DNA of 64,000 bases from SAR324 cluster bacterium REDSEA-S27_B3 (GTDB lineage Bacteria > SAR324 > NAC60-12), in assembly GCA_001627865.1 (NCBI GenBank), contig LUQO01000004.1:158816-222815 (forward strand), written 5' to 3'. Below are positions 53,986 to 63,696 of this stretch, piece after piece. Positions within the stretch are counted from its first letter, which is position 1. Each line of letters opens with the position of its first letter. The notes under the pieces are model-generated. The model had not been told where the DNA came from, did not search any database, and was given only the letters and a program-made list of their open reading frames with translations. The translations under genes and the position numbers were made by a program.

Positions 53986-55505
53986 GTAAGAATTACCTGA
54001 TTGGGGTGGACGGCGGTACTGAAAGCATCCGTGCGGGAGTGTTTGACATCTCAGGAAATCCTCTGGCATACGCATCAACAAATTATTCCACCAGGTTCCC
54101 TGCTCCAGGATGGGCTGAACAGGTTCCACGAGACTGGTGGAAGGCGCTTGCCGGTTCAGTCCGAAAAGCAGTTAAGGAGTCAGGGATAAGTCCGGAACAT
54201 ATTTCAGCGATGACAGTTGACACCACATGCTGCAGTGTTGTGGCCCTCGACAATTTCGGGGAACATCTACGGCCTGCCTTAATCTGGATGGACGTCCGCA
54301 GCGCGAACCAAGCGGAGCAGGTAGTTGACACAGGCGATTCAGCCTTGCGTGTAAACAGTAACGGGAAAGGGCCTGTTTCCGCGGAATGGATGATTCCAAA
54401 AGCACTTTGGATGAAACAGAACGAACCCCGGATATATGATCAGGCCTCCACTATCTGTGAGTACCAGGATTATCTTAATTTTCAGCTTACAGGCCGACTT
54501 GTTTCCAGCATAAACAATGTCTCAACACGCTGGCATTATGATAATACTGATGAAAAAATTAACACGAAAAGCAATGTTCCCTTGTCTTTGCTGGCAAAAC
54601 TGGAGCTGGCTGATCTTGCAGAAAAATGGCCGGGAGAGGTACTGAGACTGGGTGAAGTAATCGGTGGTCTGACTCCGGCTGCGGCAGAACACCTTGGATT
54701 AAATTCAGGTCTTCCAGTGGTTCAGGGAGGGGCCGACGCACAGATTGGTATGATAGGTCTTGGTGTAGTTAAGCCCGGAAGCCTTGCTTTGATCACAGGT
54801 TCATCTCATCTGCAACTAGGATTAAGCGAAAAGGCTTTTCATGGTGAAGGTATTTGGGGGACATACGCTGATGCCCTGCTTCCCGGACTTCACACTGTGG
54901 AAGGAGGCCAGACTTCTACAGGTTCCGTTATAAACTGGCTCAAGAATCTTTTTGGTGAATCTGATTATACTGCACTCAATCGAGACGCATTGAAACTGCC
55001 CCCCGGATCAGAGGGTTTGATAGTTCAGGAACATTTTCAGGGTAACCGTACTCCACATACCGATCCAAGGTCACGCGGCGCGGTTCACGGTCTAAGTCTT
55101 AAACATGGCAGAGAACACATTTTCCGTGCGGCAATCGAAGGAGTAGCCTTCGGCAGTGAATTGATTTTTGAATCAATGCGTAATAACGGATTCTACCCGG
55201 AAAATGTTGTTATTTCAGGAGGAGCAACACGCTCCGAGCTCTGGTTACAGACACATTCTGACGTTTCAAACCTACCCATAACACTGACCAAAAACCCCGA
55301 TGCACCTTTGCTTGGATGCGCAATTCTGTCCGCGGTAGGTGCAGGATTCTACCAGGACATTCCTTCAGCAGTCGAAAAAATGGTACAGGTTGAACGTGTA
55401 ATTGAGCCCAATGCTCAGACTAATGCTGAATACCAGCCATTTTACGAATCGTACAAAACAAGTTACAGCGAATTAAGAAATATCCGTAAAAATCTTGCAG
55501 ACTGA
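53976..55505 (+). CDS. FGGY-family carbohydrate kinase
   Basis: A sugar kinase of 509 residues that phosphorylates a ketose or polyol at the terminal hydroxyl. The N-terminal phosphate motif GVDGGTESIRAGVFD, the adenosine region GSSHLQLG, the FGGY signature area HGREHIFRAAIEGVAFG and the late GGATRSELW are clear. The start may be 53976 or 53982, the second of which overlaps the SDR stop as ATGA. A kinase is not needed in the non-phosphorylating fucose route, so it may serve a second sugar or a side product. Substrate cannot be fixed. Confidence 0.87.
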   Translation: MAMSKNYLIGVDGGTESIRAGVFDISGNPLAYASTNYSTRFPAPGWAEQVPRDWWKALAGSVRKAVKESGISPEHISAMTVDTTCCSVVALDNFGEHLRPALIWMDVRSANQAEQVVDTGDSALRVNSNGKGPVSAEWMIPKALWMKQNEPRIYDQASTICEYQDYLNFQLTGRLVSSINNVSTRWHYDNTDEKINTKSNVPLSLLAKLELADLAEKWPGEVLRLGEVIGGLTPAAAEHLGLNSGLPVVQGGADAQIGMIGLGVVKPGSLALITGSSHLQLGLSEKAFHGEGIWGTYADALLPGLHTVEGGQTSTGSVINWLKNLFGESDYTALNRDALKLPPGSEGLIVQEHFQGNRTPHTDPRSRGAVHGLSLKHGREHIFRAAIEGVAFGSELIFESMRNNGFYPENVVISGGATRSELWLQTHSDVSNLPITLTKNPDAPLLGCAILSAVGAGFYQDIPSAVEKMVQVERVIEPNAQTNAEYQPFYESYKTSYSELRNIRKNLAD

Positions 55506-55717
55506 TCAAAGCACCAAAAAAATTTCTGTTAATATTTCTCTTTACACGGAAGTTTTTGCAGCTTTAATCCTAAGTTAAACTTTCTCTCCTCAATTATTAA
55601 ACAGGTATTACTCATTGCACCCTGTTATCTGTTTGTATAATACCCTCTGATTACACAGAAATTCTGCCACCATTCCGTAGTTATTAAAATAATTTATTAA
55701 TATTTTTGTTTTTTTAT

Positions 55718-55746
55718 TTGACAATTAAACAAAATATGTTTAGATT
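55718..55746 (+). promoter_or_regulatory. Sigma-70 promoter of the deoR gene
   Basis: TTGACA (55718-55723), an exact 17-nt spacer, then TAGATT (55741-55746). The start point would be near 55753, only about 3 nt before the TTG start codon at 55756, so the transcript may be almost leaderless. Confidence 0.7.
55726..55742. promoter_or_regulatory. Operator candidate between -35 and -10 of deoR
   Basis: TAAACA-AAATA-TGTTTA is a perfect 6-bp inverted repeat with a 5-nt spacer, filling the promoter spacer and touching the -10. A bound repressor would block polymerase directly. The adjacent DeoR-type gene suggests autoregulation. Confidence 0.6.
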
Positions 55747-55755
55747 TCTCACATT

Positions 55756-56565
55756 TTGCAACATTTACCTGCTAAAAGCCGCAAGCGCCTGATCCTTGAT
55801 ACTCTTAAAAAGGACGGTGGGATCAGGATCACTGAACTTGCTGAAAAACTGGATAAATCACGAATGACTATCACTCGTGATCTGGATGAACTTGCGAAAA
55901 GCGGACTGTTGTTAAGAGTTCACGGAGGAGCAGTCAGTAATACCAGCACCAGTTATGAGCCTCCATATTTTTCACGAAAAGGATTCAGAAATAAGGCAAA
56001 GCAGGCAATAGCTCAGCTGGCCAATGATTTTATCACAAAGGGTAATACACTTATACTGGATGTAGGATCAACAACAAGAGAGCTTGCTCTGCTGCTGAAA
56101 AAACGTAAGAACCTGACAGTTATAACCCCAAGTCTGGAACATGCAATCGAGCTTTCGGTAAATTCAGCAATAAAAACTATTGTCTCAGGAGGCATTGTCA
56201 GAGTTGGCGAAATGTCGCTTGTTGGACCAATTTCTGAGCAGACGATAAAAGGCTTTAATGTTGACCTGGCCTTCATTGGTGCAGGCGGAGTTGACCTTGA
56301 GGCAGGACTGACAGAATACAACATGGAAGACGCCCAGGTAAAGAAATGTATTCTCGAAAACTGTAGAAAAACGATTGTACTGGCAGACGCGGCAAAGTTG
56401 GGAGCTGTAACACTTACTAAAGTGATTCCATTGGAAAAGATTGACATTTTGATTACTGATTCAAAATCTGATTCCTCATTCGTGCAGAAGATTAAGGAAA
56501 TGGGTGTTAAGGTATTCATTGCGGATAAAAACAAAAAAGAATTTGCAGAAGAAATGGAGTTTTAA
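55756..56565 (+). CDS. DeoR-family transcriptional regulator
   Basis: A repressor of 269 residues with an N-terminal winged helix (ITELAEKLDKSRMTITRDLDEL) and a C-terminal sugar-phosphate sensing domain (ILDVGSTTRELALLL; FIGAGGVDLEAGLTEYN; IVLADAAKLG). The TTG start is supported by the promoter just upstream; no ATG lies earlier in a sensible position. It is followed without a gap by the BtpA gene. A phosphorylated sugar made by the FGGY kinase would be a natural effector; this is inference. Confidence 0.9.
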   Translation: MQHLPAKSRKRLILDTLKKDGGIRITELAEKLDKSRMTITRDLDELAKSGLLLRVHGGAVSNTSTSYEPPYFSRKGFRNKAKQAIAQLANDFITKGNTLILDVGSTTRELALLLKKRKNLTVITPSLEHAIELSVNSAIKTIVSGGIVRVGEMSLVGPISEQTIKGFNVDLAFIGAGGVDLEAGLTEYNMEDAQVKKCILENCRKTIVLADAAKLGAVTLTKVIPLEKIDILITDSKSDSSFVQKIKEMGVKVFIADKNKKEFAEEMEF

Positions 56566-57365
56566 TGATTGATCCTGTTATATCTCTCGATAAAAAAACT
56601 GTGGTGGCAATGGTCCATGTACCTGCTTTACCGGGCTCCCCGGATTACAATGCAGACGCAGGGATGAGCCGGATTGTGGACGCGGTGGTCGATGACCTGG
56701 AAGCGCTTCAGTCAGGCGGAGTGGATGCAGTAATGTTCGGAAACGAGTTTGACCGCCCTTATGTGCTTAAGGCACCCCCAGAAGGATTAGCCGCACTAGC
56801 CGCAGTTGTAGGACAGGTAAAATCAATGATAAAGGTGCCATTCGGTGTGAATTACTTGTGGGATCCTGTTGCAACAATTGCACTGGCTGTAGCCACCGAA
56901 GCCAGTTTTGCAAGGGAAATATACACAGGACTGTATGCCTCAGATATGGGGCTATGGGCTCCGGATTGTGCTGGCGCGGCAAGAATACGTTCTTCAAATG
57001 GTCGCTCAGACCTGCAAATGCTTTTTAACATCAATGCTGAGTTTGCAACTTCACTGGATAACAGACCTTTGGAAATCAAGGCAAAAAGCGCGGTGTTCTC
57101 TTCTAAAGCAGATGTGGTTTGTGTTTCAGGCATAATGACTGGAATGAGTGTTGATCAGTCAGAATTGAGGAAAGTAAGGGAAGCAATTCCCGACACTCCC
57201 CTGCTTGCAAACACCGGAGTGACCATTGACAGTGTGAATGATTTATTTGCTATGACAGACGGATGCGTGATTGGTTCACATCTGAAACATAACGGTGACA
57301 CCTGGGATTCAGTTGATCCGGACAGAGTACGAAAATTTATGGACAAAGTAGAATCAATCAGATGA
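56565..57365 (+). CDS. BtpA/SgcQ family protein
   Basis: A TIM-barrel protein of 266 residues sharing its start with the deoR stop (TAATG). Family features are the MVHVPALPGSPDY opening, VMFGNEFDRPY and VPFGVNYLWDP, then VCVSGIMTGMSVD. BtpA was first linked to photosystem I stability, and SgcQ occurs in sugar phosphotransferase clusters; the biochemical activity of the family is not established to my knowledge. Here the context indicates sugar metabolism. Confidence 0.85.
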   Translation: MIDPVISLDKKTVVAMVHVPALPGSPDYNADAGMSRIVDAVVDDLEALQSGGVDAVMFGNEFDRPYVLKAPPEGLAALAAVVGQVKSMIKVPFGVNYLWDPVATIALAVATEASFAREIYTGLYASDMGLWAPDCAGAARIRSSNGRSDLQMLFNINAEFATSLDNRPLEIKAKSAVFSSKADVVCVSGIMTGMSVDQSELRKVREAIPDTPLLANTGVTIDSVNDLFAMTDGCVIGSHLKHNGDTWDSVDPDRVRKFMDKVESIR

Positions 57366-57381
57366 TTAAACCGTACAAGAC

Positions 57382-58452
57382 ATGAATGATCCTCGTTGGC
57401 AGCAACTGGCAGACATACTGGTCAATTACTCAACTGAGACTGTTCCCGGTGACCGTGTTTTGATCACAATGATGGAAACTGACACCTGGCCGTTAGCAAG
57501 GGCAGTTCATGCAGAGGCTGTCAGAGTCGGCGCGCATCCGCATATTGAATTTCAGTCCACTTTGCTGCAGCGTGACCTGATGAAGGAGGGAGACCCAGGT
57601 CATTTCGACAACGCACATGAACTGCAGGAAAAAGGGATGTGCTGGGCAGATGTTTATATAGGACTGCGAGGAGCAAGCAATCCCCATGAACTGCATGGAA
57701 TTGAAGCTGATCGGATTACTGCTTTTCGCAAGTCGCTGGGAAAAGTTTCTGCTTTAAGAACAGAACTGACCCGCTGGGTGCTGGTTCGAGTGCCAAATGC
57801 CGCGTTCGCCCAGCAGGCCGGCATGAGTACTGATGAGATGATGGAGTTCTTCTTCAATGCCACACTCCTTGACTGGAAGGAAGAAGGTGCTCGTTATATG
57901 GAAATACAAAAGGTGCTGCAATCATCGGAAAGAGTAAGAATAAAAAGCGAGGACACCGATTTGAGTTTAACTACAAATGGACGCAAGTACCTTATTGACG
58001 ACGGTCATATCAACATGCCGGGAGGTGAAATTTACACTGCCCCCATTGACGACAGCGCTGAAGGTCATATTTCCTTTGAATTTCCCGCAGTCTTCGCCGG
58101 ACAGTTTGTAGAGGGAATCCGTCTGCGTTTTTCTGGAGGAGAAGTTGTGGAAGCACACGCAGATAAGAATCAGGATCTGCTGCATAAACTGATTGAGATG
58201 GATGAAGGCGCGAAGCGCATTGGTGAATTCGGGGTAGGCACCAATTACGGAATCAGCCGTTACTGCTATGATCTGCTGTTTGATGAGAAAATCGGGGGGA
58301 CAGCTCATATCGCACTTGGAAGAGCATATCCTGAATGCGGTGGTGTGAATCAATCCGCCTTCCATTGGGATCTGATCAAAGATTTAAGACACCAGGGTGT
58401 ACTTTATCTGGATGGTGAAAAGATGATTGAAAAAGGTAAATTTTTGATTTAA
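57382..58452 (+). CDS. M29-fold metallo-hydrolase (aminopeptidase T-like)
   Basis: A 356-residue protein of the M29 aminopeptidase fold. Candidate metal ligands occur in NMPGGEIYTAP, RIGEFGVG, GGTAHIALG and HWDLIKDLR, the arrangement expected for the two-metal site. Related M29-fold proteins include ring-cleaving dioxygenases (NicX), so peptidase activity is not assured. Its place between BtpA and a sugar-binding protein is unusual for a peptidase and suggests action on a sugar-linked or small-molecule substrate. It starts 16 nt after btpA. Confidence 0.8.
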   Translation: MNDPRWQQLADILVNYSTETVPGDRVLITMMETDTWPLARAVHAEAVRVGAHPHIEFQSTLLQRDLMKEGDPGHFDNAHELQEKGMCWADVYIGLRGASNPHELHGIEADRITAFRKSLGKVSALRTELTRWVLVRVPNAAFAQQAGMSTDEMMEFFFNATLLDWKEEGARYMEIQKVLQSSERVRIKSEDTDLSLTTNGRKYLIDDGHINMPGGEIYTAPIDDSAEGHISFEFPAVFAGQFVEGIRLRFSGGEVVEAHADKNQDLLHKLIEMDEGAKRIGEFGVGTNYGISRYCYDLLFDEKIGGTAHIALGRAYPECGGVNQSAFHWDLIKDLRHQGVLYLDGEKMIEKGKFLI

Positions 58453-58661
58453 TGTATTTTTGTGAGTGCAAAGTAAAATTATTCAGCAAGTCTTGTACTG
58501 CCGGTTTGGCAGTTTATTCCCAATCGCCTGGCGGTTGGATTTACGTTTCTGTGAAATTCGCAGGAACATTGTTGAGCACTTATTTGACGCCACCTATGAT
58601 TTCATGTCATAAGCGCAGTCGTATATTGATGTGCTCGTAAATATAAACAATGGAGAAGCTT

Positions 58662-60326
58662 ATGTCCAAAAAAGTAAAAATGAACCGTCGTCAATTTGTT
58701 AAGAAGGCCTCAACGACGGTTGCCGGCGCGAGCGTAATTGCCGCCGGTTCCGGCACAGGAATCAGCATGTTCAGTAACAGTGCCTCTGCCGCAGGCAATG
58801 TCAGGCGTGATATCCTGAAAATTCCGGGAGTTGGTAAGGGTTCGCCTACGGATTCAGACTGGCAGAAAGTCGGCGCAATGTGCCTTGAGCCTACAAAGGC
58901 ACGCGTCTCAAAAGGAGAATTCAATGGAGTTGAATTAACTTTCATGGGATTGAATAACCAGAATCTCCACAACTTCCTGTTCCGGGGTTTCCTCAAGCCC
59001 TGGGAGAAGTACACTGGAGCAAAAATTAAATGGATTGACCTTGCACAGGCTGATTATAATGCCCGCCTCCAGCAATCCATCGCCACTGGTACAGTGGATT
59101 TTGACATTCTGGAAATGGGTGCGCCATTTGAAGGTGATGTCTGCGGCAAGGGCCTGGCTTCCGAAATGCCTGACTGGGTTAAGGATCAAATTGACATGGA
59201 TGATTATGTTGGTTACCTGAAAGCCCCGGTCGGTACATGGAACGGTAAGACCTACCGAATTTCAATTGATGGAGACTGTCACAATTTCAATTATCGTGCA
59301 GACTATTTCAAGGACTCAGGGTTAGCAGCTGCATGGAAGTCGGAAGGACACAAAGGTGAATGGGGTGTGCCGAAAACATGGCAGCAGGTGCAGGAAGTAA
59401 GTAAGTTCCTCAAAGGCAAGAAGGATCCGACCTTTGGCGGAGATGCTTACGGGTATCTAGATCCATGCAAAGGCTGGGGTGGATTCGGTTTTTATTTTCT
59501 GGCCAGCCGCGCCACCGCCTACGCCAAGCATCCGGATGATCCAGCCTGGCTGTTTGACGCTGACACGATGAAACCAAGAGTTAATAATCCGGCCTGGGTA
59601 CGTGCTATTCAGGATGTGATTGATGTGCTGCCGTCTCAACCCGCAAACCAGTTGAATGCTGATCCGGGAACTACTGCGTTTCAGCAGTTCCTGGCCGGAA
59701 CAGGCTCAATGCTTTCATGGTGGGGAGACGTAGGTTCCATGGCAAAAACCAGCGACGGTTCAGTTGTAGGTGATGTCGTAGGCTTCGATATCCTGCCTGG
59801 CTCAGACGATGTCTATAATTCAAAAACCGGCAGGTGGGATACATTGTCAAGTGGTCCGAATTACGCGCCGAACATGGCTTACATCGGCTGGGGCGTGTAT
59901 GTAATGGCTCGGGTGGACGGCAATTCCAAAAAGCGTAAAGCTGCCTGGAGCGCTGCTGCTCATATCGGAGGTAAAGACATCTCCCTCTGGGCTTCAGCTT
60001 ATCCGTCCGGATTCCAGCCTTATCGCAACAGCCACTTCAATATTAATGAATGGGTTGCTGCCGGATACGACAGGGCATTTATCAAGTCCTACCTGGAATC
60101 TGAAGCAAATTCCTATAATCATCCAAACGCTGCAATTGAACCTCGAATCCCGGGGATTTTTCAATATTACAGTGTTGCTGAGGATGAGTTGTCAAAAATC
60201 TTTGCCGGTAAGCATGATGCCCAGTCCGGAGCCGATAACATCGCGGCTGCCTGGGAGAAACTTACTGATCAAATTGGCAGGAAAAAACAGCTTCAACTGT
60301 ACCGAGCCTCACTTGGCTTGTCATAA
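58662..60326 (+). CDS. ABC transporter extracellular solute-binding protein, Tat-exported
   Basis: A family 1 (sugar) binding protein of about 554 residues. The N-terminus has a twin-arginine signal (NRRQFVKKAS followed by VAGASVIAAGS) and likely cleavage near ASA. The ATG at 58662 is supported by GGAG 7 nt upstream; an ATG at 58650 overlaps that site. The mature part shows the alternating lobes typical of sugar-binding proteins (FDILEMGAPFEGDV; LSWWGDVGSMA). It is followed by two permease genes but no ATPase is in the window. Tat export suggests a pre-folded protein or a cofactor. Confidence 0.88.
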   Translation: MSKKVKMNRRQFVKKASTTVAGASVIAAGSGTGISMFSNSASAAGNVRRDILKIPGVGKGSPTDSDWQKVGAMCLEPTKARVSKGEFNGVELTFMGLNNQNLHNFLFRGFLKPWEKYTGAKIKWIDLAQADYNARLQQSIATGTVDFDILEMGAPFEGDVCGKGLASEMPDWVKDQIDMDDYVGYLKAPVGTWNGKTYRISIDGDCHNFNYRADYFKDSGLAAAWKSEGHKGEWGVPKTWQQVQEVSKFLKGKKDPTFGGDAYGYLDPCKGWGGFGFYFLASRATAYAKHPDDPAWLFDADTMKPRVNNPAWVRAIQDVIDVLPSQPANQLNADPGTTAFQQFLAGTGSMLSWWGDVGSMAKTSDGSVVGDVVGFDILPGSDDVYNSKTGRWDTLSSGPNYAPNMAYIGWGVYVMARVDGNSKKRKAAWSAAAHIGGKDISLWASAYPSGFQPYRNSHFNINEWVAAGYDRAFIKSYLESEANSYNHPNAAIEPRIPGIFQYYSVAEDELSKIFAGKHDAQSGADNIAAAWEKLTDQIGRKKQLQLYRASLGLS

Positions 60327-60473
60327 GAAGTTAAAGCTGGCAAAAAGTTTGACTGGCGGAATGAATCAAAAACCGCCAGTCTTACTCTATCCGTTTTGAT
60401 TCACATGGATTAAACAGCTCAACCAAATCCGCTGAATCAGCTTATTCAATTTTCTTCCAAGTATTAATTGTAG

Positions 60474-61565
60474 ATGCCATTTAATTACGTCGGCACGGAT
60501 CACATTCCTGTTCAACGCAAGGTGCTTGGACGGTCGATTATCCTCATCACAAGTGTTTTATTAGCAGCATTGTTCCTGATCCAGCTTTTATACAAGTCAG
60601 ACAGCATCACTTTCGGCTTCGAGAATTGGAGACCAATTCTATACATGTATCTGCTTTGGTCAGCAGCCCTTTGCTGGGGAGTACTTCTCATAAAAGGTGA
60701 AAGAGGCCAGCGTGTGCTTTTTGTGCTGCCCGCATTTCTGTTCACCATTGCAATGGTGATTTTTCCACTGATATTCAGTGTTTACATTTCACTACACGAC
60801 TGGAACCTAAGTGCGTTTGAGGGTCAGAAGTTCAGTGGACTGGACAATTTCAGGGCACTGTTGGGTGATGCGTATTACTGGAATTCTTTGCTGAATATGG
60901 TTTATTACCTGCTGGCAATAGTGGTTGAATATGCCATTGCATTCGGTCTGGCACTGCTGCTGAATGCCCAGATTGTCGCAAGGAAATTTTTTCGAGTGGT
61001 GTTCCTGCTGCCGCTGATGCTTAGTCCTGTAGCAGTCAGCTGGATGATCGGTAAGTCACTGATGGAATACCGCTTCGGACCAGCCGCCGCACTTGCACGT
61101 CAACTCGGCTGGGAAACACCCGCGTTTTTTTCTTCCACTGAAATCGCAAGAATAAGCCTGATGATCCTGGATGCGTGGACCTTCATACCTTTTATGATGA
61201 TCATGCTGCTGGCAGGACTTCAGGCACTTTCAAAGGAAGTAAATGAAGCAGCAAAAATTGACGGAGCAACAGGCTGGCAGCATTTCTGGAAAATCACCTT
61301 CCCGCTTATGCTGCCCGTCAGCATAACGACAACTGTAATCCGGATTATTTTTAAATTAAAACTGGCAGACATCGTGATCAATGTTACTTCCGGAGGTCCA
61401 GGAGGAACTACGGATACCGTCACCAGTTTCATTTTCCGGGAATACAGGGACCGTTCTAATGTGGGATACGGAACAATGATGGCCGTTGTTTACCTGATTA
61501 TAATTATTATCCTGATGACACTCCTGCTGAAACAGCTTAACCGCTGGATGCAGAAGGTGACATGA
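60474..61565 (+). CDS. ABC sugar permease, MalF/UgpA-like
   Basis: An inner-membrane permease of 363 residues with about eight hydrophobic segments, including a long N-terminal pair. The EAA motif for ATPase contact is EVNEAAKIDGATGWQHFWKI (about residues 255-275). It pairs with the next permease 73 nt downstream and with the Tat-exported binding protein. The ATPase (MalK-like) is missing in this window and must be supplied from elsewhere. Confidence 0.9.
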   Translation: MPFNYVGTDHIPVQRKVLGRSIILITSVLLAALFLIQLLYKSDSITFGFENWRPILYMYLLWSAALCWGVLLIKGERGQRVLFVLPAFLFTIAMVIFPLIFSVYISLHDWNLSAFEGQKFSGLDNFRALLGDAYYWNSLLNMVYYLLAIVVEYAIAFGLALLLNAQIVARKFFRVVFLLPLMLSPVAVSWMIGKSLMEYRFGPAAALARQLGWETPAFFSSTEIARISLMILDAWTFIPFMMIMLLAGLQALSKEVNEAAKIDGATGWQHFWKITFPLMLPVSITTTVIRIIFKLKLADIVINVTSGGPGGTTDTVTSFIFREYRDRSNVGYGTMMAVVYLIIIIILMTLLLKQLNRWMQKVT

Positions 61566-61637
61566 GTATTCTCTCATGCCTGTTATAGCTGATTAATCTG
61601 TTGTTATGAATAAAACCTGTTTAAGTTATGAGAAGCC

Positions 61638-62528
61638 GTGAATGAATCATTTCGGGGAGTGAATATTATTATTTATCGTGTACTGATTTACGGGGGATTG
61701 CTGTTCTGGGCATTCATCTGCCTGTTCCCTATATTCTGGACAGTCACCACAACATTTAAAACCGCGGTCAATGTTACGCAGGGTCACTTGATTCCATGGA
61801 TTGATTTCATTCCAAAATGGATAGGTTTGCGCTCGCTTGGTTTATCTCCGGAAACAATCTTTGAAATTTCAACAGTACGGGATGAATTCCTGAAAAGATT
61901 TGTGAACAGCGCAATCACCTCCGTCAGCGCCTCAACACTTGCAGTAATCCTGGGATCACTTGCGGCCTATGGCCTGAGCCGCTTTGAATATAAGCTTGGT
62001 TTTGTAAAAAATTCTGACATCTCATTCTTCTTTCTTTCCCAGATGATCCTTCCTCCGGTGGTACTGGCTCTGCCTTTTCTGGTGCTTTACAGAGAGTTGG
62101 CACTGCTGGATACAACAACAGGCTTGATCATGCTGTATGCCCTGATGGTCCTGCCGATCGTTATCTGGATCATGCGGGATCAATTCAGTACAATCCCCCT
62201 TGAACTGGAAGAGGCAGGACTTGTGGATGGACTCAGCGCCTGGGGAGTGTTCCTTCGCATAGTGCTGCCGATTTCATTTCCGGGGATAGTTGCGGCGTTT
62301 ATACTCTGCCTTGTATTGAGCTGGAACGAATATTTTTTCGCGGCGCTGCTGACAAGCGCAGACGCAAAAACACTCCCCGTGATGGTTGCCAGCCAGACCG
62401 GATCACAGGGAATAAACTGGTGGTCGATGGCGGCTCTTTCCACAGCAGCAATTGCACCGCTGGTGATAATTGGAATTATCCTTGAGAGTTATATTGTCAA
62501 AGGACTTTCCACTGGAGCAGTAAAGTGA
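61638..62528 (+). CDS. ABC sugar permease, MalG/UgpE-like
   Basis: A second inner-membrane subunit of 296 residues with six hydrophobic segments. The EAA motif is ELEEAGLVDGLSAWGVFLRI, followed by ILPISFPGIVAAF-type sequence. The start is GTG, judged by position. It completes the heterodimeric channel with the preceding gene. The 114-nt region after it separates the transporter from the KDF dehydrogenase gene. Confidence 0.9.
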   Translation: MNESFRGVNIIIYRVLIYGGLLFWAFICLFPIFWTVTTTFKTAVNVTQGHLIPWIDFIPKWIGLRSLGLSPETIFEISTVRDEFLKRFVNSAITSVSASTLAVILGSLAAYGLSRFEYKLGFVKNSDISFFFLSQMILPPVVLALPFLVLYRELALLDTTTGLIMLYALMVLPIVIWIMRDQFSTIPLELEEAGLVDGLSAWGVFLRIVLPISFPGIVAAFILCLVLSWNEYFFAALLTSADAKTLPVMVASQTGSQGINWWSMAALSTAAIAPLVIIGIILESYIVKGLSTGAVK

Positions 62529-62633
62529 ATTGAAAAAATAAATTCATTTTTCTGCTAACAGCATAATTTTACTGACACAATTCAGCCAAGGAATAGTAAG
62601 TATTCTTATAATTATAACAATTTACTCAAATGA

Positions 62634-63398
<765 letters not shown>

Positions 63399-63696
63399 TA
63401 ATACTAATCATACCTGAAATTAGCCAATAGCTAAAAAACAGTAAAATAGATATTTTAACCTTTAGATTCGCAAACAAGAGATGTTCAAATTTTAACTGCC
63501 GAAGTACAGCAATAGCAAGATAGTTTGTCCAAAATGAATTATTAACTTTTTTGTCATACATACATGATGAATACCTAAAATATTGATACAACCACCTAGT
63601 ACGTAATTTCCACGAAAGCTGGAATTGCAACTTTTTAGGGGATCATTACTTTTGATTAACTAAAATAATCTTACTAAATATCTTACAGGAGAGAAA

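Noticed and set aside
58584..58612. TTGACG with TCATAA 17 nt later, upstream of the sugar-binding protein
   Set aside because: The -10 matches the consensus at too few positions.
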